A DNA stretch of 45,301 nt, from the NCBI GenBank assembly GCA_028279985.1, contig JANQMR010000012.1, positions 1 through 45,301 of the forward strand. Reading direction: 5' to 3'. Shown here in pieces: positions 29,701-35,694 of this stretch. The notes under the pieces were generated by a model, which saw nothing but the letters and a program-made list of their open reading frames with translations, had not been told where the DNA came from and ran no database searches. The stretch's first letter is position 1. Each line of letters begins with the position of its first letter. Both the position numbers and the translations under genes were made by a program. The DNA comes from Woeseiaceae bacterium (GTDB taxonomy: Bacteria > Pseudomonadota > Gammaproteobacteria > Steroidobacterales > Woeseiaceae).

Positions 29701-30361
29701 CGAAATTCTGTGACGTAGCCGGACCGCGAACCTCGGTCACGGTAGATTGATTCGCATAACCCAGATAGGACACAGTGATGGTTGCAATACCCTCCGGGAC
29801 GCCCGGGAATCGAAACTCCCCAAGATCGTCCGTGCTCGTCGTTTGCCCCGTTTCCTCGATCGTTATCAGCGCGCCTTTGAGGTTCGATCCGGTGCGAGCG
29901 TCCGTTACTTTACCGGTAACAACGCTCGTCACACTTTCGCTACTCACGCTGCCGTTCGTTGTCGGCTGAGCCCGGCTCGATGCGAGCTGCGCCATCAACA
30001 CCGGTGTCGGCAGGGAGTTTTTTGAGTCACTGTCACCCCCCTGGTCCGCTGTAATCGTCGTTTCAACGACCACGGTATCTTCACCCATCGTGTCGAACGT
30101 AAGGTCCGTACCCGCCAACAGTTGCGTCATCGCCGTGGCGGCCGTCATCGTGCCCGACACCTCGGGGCTCTTCTCGCCATCCGCAATCTCCGAGTAGTAC
30201 ACCACCTGTAGACCGGACTGTTCGGCAAATACCTTCAAGGCCTTCGCCAGCGGTTGCGGCTCGATGTCCAGTTCGTAGGCCGGTTCTCCGGCCCATGCCG
30301 GCACCGTGATCATGAATACCAAGCCGACAAGCGCGAGACGAAACCGGTTGACTGACGTCAT
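26774..30361 (-). CDS. TonB-dependent receptor 1 with STN signalling domain
   Basis: A 1,195-residue outer-membrane receptor. The signal peptide ends at A-W-A (about residue 24). An STN domain (30-100, YELDIEPQPLAKALKVFAEQSGLQVVYYSE) would talk to an inner-membrane FecR. A carboxypeptidase-regulatory-like fold (about 148-225, VVTGKVTDARTGSNLKGALITIEETG) follows. Next come a possible TonB box (VEEIVVFGQR), a plug (about 240-360, ETLRRAPGVSFQRD and NIVIRGLEPDLNAVRLNGVELPE), and a large barrel ending in F. Start ATG 30361 has AGGGGG upstream. fecR and fecI lie 2.4 kb upstream on the same strand, with toxin-antitoxin genes between. Substrate unknown. It is a close paralogue of the receptor at 42478-45301. 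Confidence 0.93.
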   Translation of the reverse strand: MTSVNRFRLALVGLVFMITVPAWAGEPAYELDIEPQPLAKALKVFAEQSGLQVVYYSEIADGEKSPEVSGTMTAATAMTQLLAGTDLTFDTMGEDTVVVETTITADQGGDSDSKNSLPTPVLMAQLASSRAQPTTNGSVSSESVTSVVTGKVTDARTGSNLKGALITIEETGQTTSTDDLGEFRFPGVPEGIATITVSYLGYANQSTVTEVRGPATSQNFALRGGSAVEEIVVFGQRSARALALNQERAAPNVTTVVSSDLLGEFGGQTISETLRRAPGVSFQRDPFTGDGTNIVIRGLEPDLNAVRLNGVELPEGSGLGRSANLGNILTESISEVKISKSLLASQDSAGTGGLVEISTKSPLDRDRRFASFSIEGAKRGSGFNEEFSASGTVSARFGPDDNVGVSASVQYRDTEIIRAGYNVIPRFGEYLPLQVDGQPTIRDFRFIDPRTPFPFEPGVDGVYTVIGNLGVNFTDSSSLGVTLGAAWNIGGHTDLRFDYQRSGRSDERVTTTAEFRSSTTYSPRPVAALNGETRRALRWPGVLNASDSYGYIPENREETDVFTLNGQTDIDAWSFSYSAAYTSGTARTHQFGVSTLWARFTSADADLLLPEAVDPVEGIVVSPFPRRSPNDRSISIPLLTPEASALINDPSNFGFRRIIETSVEGENSRFAGDFSAAYNIERGIWKNIQIGGAVELSEFSTNASQLADSFTYRPAVGRSVSYADVGLRFDEPVVGLLGLDGAYSVIGRDSLANFLNALPSIAIDEADAGSAGPGDFVRFFQEGHPSLDATRTKENEFSAFLQTELQIGKLQVIPGVRLSHFDIETIAPQGIFVTNEDGTRNFEAENRLSGVVTTSAKQTKLLPRILANYRHSEDLIFRFGYFQSIARPQIRLLSRDRFFLLLFPRRYGPDSNQRRLSIGEGNPNLQPARTDSFDLSAEWYDGNLGVLKLGVFYKRINNLLESNVTQGEAAVENIVLPDDPIFQDFLDNPDDWHSDFSKPANNESVAEIWGLEAAFEHQFTYLPGIFSGLGVFANYTYTDSSKDQPVLWSFSPVEDANGDVVDFEPVELVFPDIRFNNQSPHSGSVGLTYSGYGIDANILYTAQTRKRTTFRSHGLSNFEEGFSTLDARIEYRFAPRGGGYGRYRIFFEGADLLRGTDDPGLELTRGEDDGVTPKYFTSERYFGGRQLRIGLIAQF

Positions 30362-30533
30362 AGTGAGTACCCCCTGGATTTCTTGGATTTCTTGAACGCC
30401 GGAGGCTCGTTAGCGTTTTGCCTCCTATATACATGAGACGGGGTAACAAGATCGAACGGCTACTCAGATAATGCTGGGGATAGTGCGGGAGACAATGCCG
30501 GCACGCCAATGCAACACGCCGGAGATCAGGAGA

Positions 30534-31055
30534 CTAATCCGCGAACAACCGCGCCACGGTTTTCATCGGCAAAAACAGGCGGGTACGGCGATTGTGGGTA
30601 TCGAGAGGTTGAAAGTCGTATTGCTCATAGAAACCCTGCACACCATCATCGAGCGCATCAATCACAACGGCATAGGATGGCAGATGCAAGTTGACGTCAT
30701 AGGCATGACGCAAGGCCGCAATCAGCGTTACTTTGCCTAGCCCCTGTCCCTGCGCCTCCTGATGCACGGCGAGCTGGGCAATCAGCATGACGGGAACGGG
30801 ATAGCGGGGTAGTTTCTTCGCCAGCGTTTTCGGTAGGGTCTGACGCTCTATCTCAGTGTGAGACAAGGTGTAGTAAGCACAGATATCAGCGTCATCGTCC
30901 TTGGCGGGCAACACCATCGTCTTGCTGATACCCGCCTCTCTGTGACGCACCGCAAACTGCTGCAAGAATGCGTCCAGTTCTTTTGTGCCGCAGGCGAACC
31001 CGCCGCGATCGTGGATCGATTTATCGAGCTCTGTAAAGGCCGATGAGGGTCTCAC
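30534..31055 (-). CDS. GNAT-family toxin (TacT/AtaT-like)
   Basis: A 173-residue GNAT acetyltransferase of the toxin type that acetylates aminoacyl-tRNA. Features: FACGTKELDAFLQQFA near the start (family-typical), the beta strand and acetyl-CoA loop MLIAQLAVHQEAQGQGLG (90-107), and Y143 in GFYEQYDFQPL, the usual catalytic tyrosine. Its start overlaps the stop of the DUF1778 antitoxin by four bases. This pair lies between fecR and its presumed receptor. The target tRNA cannot be told from sequence. Confidence 0.9.
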   Translation of the reverse strand: MRPSSAFTELDKSIHDRGGFACGTKELDAFLQQFAVRHREAGISKTMVLPAKDDDADICAYYTLSHTEIERQTLPKTLAKKLPRYPVPVMLIAQLAVHQEAQGQGLGKVTLIAALRHAYDVNLHLPSYAVVIDALDDGVQGFYEQYDFQPLDTHNRRTRLFLPMKTVARLFAD

Positions 31056-31321
31056 TGAATCTCCTGCGCGTCGGCAACCTCCTTGGCTTTACGCAGCTTA
31101 TCGTTGGGCGCTCGAGCCGCATCACAAGCCGCAATAAAGCGATCGAACACATCGTTCTCGACGGTGATGGATTCATGCTCCCGAATGACCTGCTCGGCAT
31201 CCTGTTCGATCAGGCGCACAACATACTCGGTCAGGCTCTTCATACCTTTGAGCACCGCCGCTTTTTCAGCCGCCGCCTTGACCTTTTCATCGATTCTCAT
31301 ATCTATGCGTGAAGTCGCCAT
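31052..31321 (-). CDS. DUF1778 (TacA-like) antitoxin
   Basis: An 89-residue antitoxin with an N-terminal ribbon-helix-helix (MATSRIDMRIDEKVKAAAEKAAVLKGMKSLTEYVVRLIEQDA) and a C-terminal tail (FDRFIAACDAARAPNDKLRKAKE) that wraps the GNAT toxin. The start is ATG 31321, with GGAG six to seven bases upstream; the earlier ATG at 31339 lacks this. An inverted repeat TGTAC (31381-31385)/GTACA (31397-31401) upstream is a likely self-operator. Confidence 0.9.
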   Translation of the reverse strand: MATSRIDMRIDEKVKAAAEKAAVLKGMKSLTEYVVRLIEQDAEQVIREHESITVENDVFDRFIAACDAARAPNDKLRKAKEVADAQEIQ

Positions 31322-31380
31322 AACGTACTCCTTCATCAAGATTTGACCTACCTAACAGCTTAGCAGCACCTCACCGCATT

Positions 31381-31401
31381 TGTACAGCACTTTTCCGTAC
31401 A
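31381..31401. promoter_or_regulatory. Operator-like repeat for the GNAT/DUF1778 pair
   Basis: TGTAC and GTACA with an 11-bp spacer, 60 bp before the antitoxin start. Ribbon-helix-helix antitoxins bind such GTAC-containing inverted repeats. Confidence 0.4.
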
Positions 31402-31481
31402 CATAACTGACGCATTGCTCGAAGACATTTAACAAGTTGCCATATCCAAGGGCGTTCCTTTGGTCTTTCAAGCCACCAGAG

Positions 31482-32186
31482 TTATACGAATCGCCAAACC
31501 TCACCACTCTCCTCATCACGGACGAGGTCAATCCGCTCACCGTCGAAGTGATAAGCAAGATGCCGTCCCGAAACCGGTAAACCGACCGCATTTGGCCGAA
31601 ACGCGGCGACAACCTCTCCTTCCGGATCACGAACGCTTCTGTAAGTAATGCCGTTCGAGCCTGCGCTACGAAGGCGACGCGCCAGTTTCTGCGATGCGGT
31701 GTAACTTTCCGGATCGAGGCAGTCTTTGAACTTCCGCGTGCGGCGCAAATCGTGGAAGGTGTTGTCGACCGCGCCGACGAGCTCCTGCATTTGCGCGAGC
31801 CATCCGGGCGCTTCTTCGGTCGATTTGAAAAAGACCGCCTTGTGAAACGCCGTTTCGGCAACCGCCGTTTCAAACCTGTTCGCAGCGTAGTAGGCACCGA
31901 AAGTTCCGTCGTTGAATCGTCCGGCCCATTCGGGACTCACATGGACGAACGGCGCCATTGCATAACTGGCGCCGGCTCCGGAAACACGATAGTCCGGCGG
32001 CACGAGATCCAGTCGCCCGATGCTCTCGGACAGGCGTGGATTGGTTTTGGCTTCGGCCGCCGCGAGCAATTCCCAATCGCGGGGATCGGCAATGTCTTCG
32101 AACAGGTCAACCGGAGGATAACGCGACGAAACGATGCGCCGCGCATCCTGCCAAGAAACCCGCGAGACCGGCGGCGCAGACGTCAT
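31482..32186 (-). CDS. RES-domain toxin 2
   Basis: A 234-residue RES-domain protein, full length. RES features: YRVSGAGASYAMAPFVHVSPEWAGRFNDGTFGAYYAANRFETAVAETAFHK, with R, Y, F and E positions typical of the NAD+-binding pocket, and a C-terminal SYTASQKLARRLRSAGSNGITYRSVRDPEGEVVAAF. The start overlaps the antitoxin stop by four bases. Its 3' third occurs again at 26361-26639 and, in part, at 24811-24860. Confidence 0.9.
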   Translation of the reverse strand: MTSAPPVSRVSWQDARRIVSSRYPPVDLFEDIADPRDWELLAAAEAKTNPRLSESIGRLDLVPPDYRVSGAGASYAMAPFVHVSPEWAGRFNDGTFGAYYAANRFETAVAETAFHKAVFFKSTEEAPGWLAQMQELVGAVDNTFHDLRRTRKFKDCLDPESYTASQKLARRLRSAGSNGITYRSVRDPEGEVVAAFRPNAVGLPVSGRHLAYHFDGERIDLVRDEESGEVWRFV

Positions 32187-32590
32187 CCACGTGCGGCATC
32201 AAGATAGTGACGGACCCGGAAAAGATCCATGAGAAAACCGCCTAACATGACGTCAAGCGCGCTTCGACCGCCGAAAGCACGATTCGGCTTTTTCACCCAC
32301 TCGTGGACGCGAGACTTTTCGGTGAAAAGGACACGTAATGCTTTGTGGATACCCATCAGGACCGACAGACGGGTTTTCTGGTCGATGTTGAGGCGGCCGA
32401 TCTCACCTTCTTTCCATCGCGCATAAGTCCGCTTTGAGATACCGCCGAGCAGAATGCAGGCCTCGGCATCGGTAATCCTCCAAAGTCGGAAGAGATTGAC
32501 CGTGGCACGAGCCAGGGCTACTCCCTCCTCGTCGGTGATCATTCGTATCACCTCGGATGACGTCGTTCGTTCGACCGGCTGCAGGGACAT
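32183..32590 (-). CDS. Xre/MbcA/ParS-type antitoxin 2
   Basis: A 135-residue antitoxin of the second RES pair. The helix-turn-helix is at LFRLWRITDAEACILLGGISKRTYARWKEGEIGRLNIDQKTRLSVLMGIHKAL, and the toxin-binding end is VHEWVKKPNRAFGGRSALDVMLGGFLMDLFRVRHYLDA. ATG 32590 has GGAG six bases upstream; longer starts at 32605 and 32665 are less likely. The promoter and palindrome lie directly upstream. Confidence 0.9.
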   Translation of the reverse strand: MSLQPVERTTSSEVIRMITDEEGVALARATVNLFRLWRITDAEACILLGGISKRTYARWKEGEIGRLNIDQKTRLSVLMGIHKALRVLFTEKSRVHEWVKKPNRAFGGRSALDVMLGGFLMDLFRVRHYLDAARG

Positions 32591-32613
32591 GGGCTTCTCC
32601 GCCATGTTGATAG

Positions 32614-32672
32614 AGCATACAGGAAAGAGTTGCCTTTTGGCAATATTTTGATATTTCAATGCCAATTAGCAA
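32614..32672 (-). promoter_or_regulatory. Promoter and double operator of RES/Xre pair 2
   Basis: Minus-strand TATGCT (complement of 32614-32619) lies 18 bp after TTGCCA (complement of 32638-32643). The -35 lies in the perfect palindrome TTGCC-TTTT-GGCAA (32630-32643). A second, imperfect copy, TGCCAATTAGCAA, is at 32660-32672. Two operators at this spacing suit cooperative autorepression by the antitoxin. Confidence 0.65.
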
Positions 32673-32797
32673 CTACATGCATTAACGGAGAGCCTACTGA
32701 ATGCATCTCCATGTAGCTGTCGACTAATCTCTTCTTTGCACGCAACACCTGCACCGGTGTCATTCCGCCCATCTGGAGAAGCCGCATGTCCCAACGG

Positions 32798-33841
32798 CTA
32801 CTCGGATGATGAAGGTAGACCAACCAGCCGCCATTCTTTACCTGGGACTTCCACCAATTCGACGTCGCTGGAACGCATAATGAACTGCATCATACGTTCC
32901 GGACGATCCGCGTTGAACACGCCATTGATACGGCGGGCACGCAGGACGTCCCCTTCGACAACGATGCGTTGCGAATTATAGCGATTGAACTCGGCCGCAA
33001 CGTTTGCCAATGGCTCGTCCTCGAACACCAGCCGGCGCTGGCGCCATGCAACCGCCTTGCTCGGACTCGTCGTGACCTGCCGCAGCGTGGCCTCGGCCTG
33101 CACCACAGCCTGCTCGCCCACCGACAGCTCGACTGCTTCCGGCGGCACTGTCGAATTCACCTCGTGTTGCCGCACCGCGACACGCCCTTCGAGTACCGTG
33201 ACGACGGTTTGTTCCGTCTGCCGGTATACGTTGAACTGGGTACCGACGGCCTGTACCTCTATAGCACCGCTGAATACACGGAACGGACGCGACGAGTCCT
33301 TCTCCACCGTGAACAGGGCTTCGCCGGCCAACAAATCGACGTCGCGCCGCGCGTCGTCGAAACGCACGTCGAGGCGGGACCGGGTATTGAGCTCGACGAC
33401 CGAACCGTCGGGCAGCACGATCGATCGCTGTTCGCCGAGCGCCGTGAAGTACGACTCGGTCGATTGTGAGTCGAGCAAGAAGTGCGTTGCCATCGCAACG
33501 GCTACGATTACTGCCGCGGCGAGACCGGCGACATCGCGGTAACGTCGCTTCGCCGATCGTGACGGTGCCGGCGCCGATTCACGCAACGGCACGACATTTG
33601 TTTCATCCTCGGCGAGCAGCGCCGCAACGTCGATGCCGTGCTCGGAGTCGACGCCTTCCAGCGCCAACCAGTCGACTTCCGCCTGCAGGAACTCCCGCAC
33701 GTGCACCGGCGACTGCCGGAGCCACGCCAGGAAGGCCCGGCGCTCCGCGGCAGGCAACGAAACGTCCTCGTGCAGGCGCACGACCCAATCCGCCGCCTGC
33801 TCGATGATGCCCGCCGTTGCCTTGTCCACGTCGTTATTCAC
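32798..33841 (-). CDS. FecR-type anti-sigma regulator
   Basis: A 347-residue inner-membrane regulator. The N-terminal DUF4880 domain (about 13-60, AADWVVRLHEDVSLPAAERRAFLAWLRQSPVHVREFLQAEVDWLALE) binds the sigma factor. A single membrane segment (about 104-124, VAGLAAAVIVAVAMATHFLL) is followed by the periplasmic FecR domain (RSIVLPDGSVVELNTRSRLDVRFDDARRDVDLLAGEALFTVEKDSSRPFRV) and an STN-like end (LVFEDEPLANVAAEFNRYNSQRIVVEG) that contacts the receptor's STN domain. The start is GTG, overlapping the fecI stop by four bases (GTGA). Confidence 0.93.
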   Translation of the reverse strand: MNNDVDKATAGIIEQAADWVVRLHEDVSLPAAERRAFLAWLRQSPVHVREFLQAEVDWLALEGVDSEHGIDVAALLAEDETNVVPLRESAPAPSRSAKRRYRDVAGLAAAVIVAVAMATHFLLDSQSTESYFTALGEQRSIVLPDGSVVELNTRSRLDVRFDDARRDVDLLAGEALFTVEKDSSRPFRVFSGAIEVQAVGTQFNVYRQTEQTVVTVLEGRVAVRQHEVNSTVPPEAVELSVGEQAVVQAEATLRQVTTSPSKAVAWRQRRLVFEDEPLANVAAEFNRYNSQRIVVEGDVLRARRINGVFNADRPERMMQFIMRSSDVELVEVPGKEWRLVGLPSSSE

Positions 33842-34347
33842 GTCTCGTCACGTCCGGATTGGAACCGGCGGCACACGGCCAGGCCCTGCGCCAGGTGTTT
33901 TTTCACCATGCCGACCGAAATGCCTACGGTCTTCGCGATCTGCTCGCGAGTGAGCTTGTCGCGCCGGTGCAGCAATAACACGGCGCGACAATTCGGGCTC
34001 AAAGTCTCCAGCGCCCGGTTTAAGCGATCGACCCGCTCCCGCTGCTCGAAGGCCCGCTCGGGACTCGATTCGTCCTCCAGCGCCTCCAGCGCGTCGCTGC
34101 CGTGCGGCAGGCGGTTGCGCGCCAGCGACCGCCATTCGTGGGCTACGTTGGCGGCCACCCGCAGGGCGTAGGCGCGAGGCTCGCGGATGACGGCCTCCTC
34201 ATCGACCCGCAGCAAGCGCAGGTAGGTTTCCTGGGCGAGATCGTCGGCCTGCTGAGCATCCACGAGGCGCGCAGCAAGGTAGCGAAGCAGCCGTTTACCC
34301 GGCTCTCCCGTGAATTCATCCAGCCAACGCCGCTGATTCCGCGCCAC
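33838..34347 (-). CDS. FecI-type ECF sigma factor
   Basis: An ECF sigma factor expected to drive the receptor gene when FecR signals. Sigma region 2 is GKRLLRYLAARLVDAQQADDLAQETYLRLLR; region 4 is ALETLSPNCRAVLLLHRRDKLTREQIAKTVGISVGMVKKHLAQGL with a clear helix-turn-helix. I place the start at GTG 34347 (VARNQRRWLDEF), giving 169 residues, the normal size. The frame is open to ATG 34467, but the added 40 residues are basic and proline-rich with no sigma similarity. Coupled to fecR by a GTGA overlap. Confidence 0.88.
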   Translation of the reverse strand: MARNQRRWLDEFTGEPGKRLLRYLAARLVDAQQADDLAQETYLRLLRVDEEAVIREPRAYALRVAANVAHEWRSLARNRLPHGSDALEALEDESSPERAFEQRERVDRLNRALETLSPNCRAVLLLHRRDKLTREQIAKTVGISVGMVKKHLAQGLAVCRRFQSGRDET

Positions 34348-34528
34348 GTACCCTGCTCGGTTTTCTGTCAGCTTACTATGGTAGACGGGTTCAGGCGGCC
34401 GGACGGCCACTCGGATCCGTCGAAGCGGATCTGCCGGCCGGTATCCGTGACGGTGTACTCGCCTCACCCGGTCAGAGCCAGGTTCCGAAGAGACGGTTAT
34501 TCCCGAACCGCGCCGAATAGCGAGTGGC

Positions 34529-34969
34529 TTAGTGGCAGGCTTTTGCCGCTTCTGTCAGAGAAAGGACCCGAGCATCGAATCGTCCGTTCGGTGCGTGCTC
34601 GAGCTTTCGGACAAGACGTTCGTCGGCGGTCACAAAGGACCAGTCGTTTTCGAGTGCAAGCGACAGATAGATGCAGTCGTAGGCGGCGTGATCGAGCTCC
34701 ACGGCAAGTTCTAGTGCGCTTTCCATCAGCGCCCGCGTCGGGAGGATTTCCACATCCGACCGTTGAATGAGGCGCGCGGCCATAATCGCCTCATCTTGGT
34801 CGAGTTCGCTGCGCTTCACTTTCTTCCAGAGGATATTGGTGCATTCGGCAATCAGCAGATCGGGTGACGATAAGGGGTGACGCTCAAGTAATTCGACAGC
34901 TTCCGCCGAACCGCTTTCTTCAACAACCCACTTCACTGCCACACTGGCGTCTATGACGAACCGGCTCAT
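34529..34969 (-). CDS. VapC-like PIN-domain toxin
   Basis: A 146-residue PIN-domain ribonuclease. The four acidic metal ligands are D7 (FVIDASVAVKW), E42 (LIAECTNILW), D98 (AYDCIYLSLA) and D116 (FVTADERL). VapC toxins cut tRNA or rRNA. The start overlaps the antitoxin stop by four bases. It lies upstream of fecI on the same strand, about 180 bp away. Confidence 0.92.
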   Translation of the reverse strand: MSRFVIDASVAVKWVVEESGSAEAVELLERHPLSSPDLLIAECTNILWKKVKRSELDQDEAIMAARLIQRSDVEILPTRALMESALELAVELDHAAYDCIYLSLALENDWSFVTADERLVRKLEHAPNGRFDARVLSLTEAAKACH

Positions 34970-35205
34970 CGTTCATCCCGCCCTTCCCGCTGTAACTCCT
35001 CGGAAGGCGTCTGACGCCTGCGGCTGGTCATTTCCCGGAGTTCTGCCGCCAACTCCGCGAATGAAGGTTCAACTTCACTGGAAAGTGCCTGCCGCAGGAT
35101 TTCACGGTGTTCTGCTTCGGTCGAGCGCCCGTGTCGGGCCGCCCGTCTCTTGAGTCGGATGATTAGATCGTCATCCAGATTGCGGACCTGGAGGTTCCCG
35201 GGCAT
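34966..35205 (-). CDS. FitA/VapB-like antitoxin
   Basis: A 79-residue antitoxin of the FitA type: MPGNLQVRNLDDDLIIRLKRRAARHGRSTEAEHREILRQAL is a ribbon-helix-helix DNA-binding start, and the tail (PSFAELAAELREMTSRRR) would bind the PIN toxin. ATG 35205 matches the family start; ATG 35211 two codons earlier is closer to a weak GAG ribosome site. Confidence 0.9.
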   Translation of the reverse strand: MPGNLQVRNLDDDLIIRLKRRAARHGRSTEAEHREILRQALSSEVEPSFAELAAELREMTSRRRQTPSEELQREGRDER

Positions 35206-35694
35206 AAACATGATCTCAAGCACCAAGTGATGTATATGATGTCAGATAATGCATTCCAGATCAAATGCTGAGCGCCGAGGCAATACGCTGCTTCAGCTCC
35301 GTCGACTCCGCTCGAGGTTTCTTGACCACGCCGGAAGCATAGTCGGGATTGCCAGCTTTGTTAACTTTGTAAGATTCAGGTTCATCGGCTCAACGAACCG
35401 TAGCGAGCAAGACATCCGGGTTGTCGTCTTCAAGCGACGCGATCAGATACTCGGCGATTACCTAGTCATCTTCGCCAAAAGTGCTGGGGTCAAACTCGAA
35501 TAACTCTGCCACGCTCGTTCGCAGAAGAAAGAAAGGGGACACTAAAGAAGGTCTGATCTATTGATACTGATGGCAGAGTTTTTTGTAAACCGCTGCCTGA
35601 ACCCTCGGCTATCGATTGTCTTCACCCCCGATCTCGTCGAGACTTCTGGTTGGCTGTACTGTTTCAACCAGTTGCACGAGTGACCGGCGTGCCC
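35206..35694. other. Intergenic region between vapB-like gene and TPR lipoprotein gene
   Basis: It holds the promoter area of the FitA/VapC pair (TATAC- and CATTAT-like words near 35230-35250), a broken antitoxin gene (annotated separately), and about 180 bp (35513-35694) in which I see no gene. A plus-strand frame at 35249-35503 is the antisense of the broken gene and is not supported. Confidence 0.4.
35390..35512 (-). pseudogene. Broken HigA-like antidote gene
   Basis: From GTG 35512 the minus strand reads VAELFEFDPSTFGEDD, then an in-frame TAG, then VIAEYLIASLEDDNPDVLLATVR and a stop. This resembles the start of 'addiction module antidote' (COG3636, HigA-type) proteins, which begin with a phrase like FDPAEYL..EE.IAAYL..ALEDGDP. 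The helix-turn-helix part that should follow is missing or unrecognisable. Short length limits certainty. Confidence 0.5.

Noticed and set aside
34348..34467. 40-residue N-terminal extension of the FecI-type sigma factor
   Set aside because: Basic and proline-rich with no sigma similarity; GTG 34347 gives the usual length. The longer form is possible but not favoured.
35249..35503. Plus-strand 84-residue frame
   Set aside because: Antisense of the broken HigA-like gene; no ribosome site and no recognisable family.
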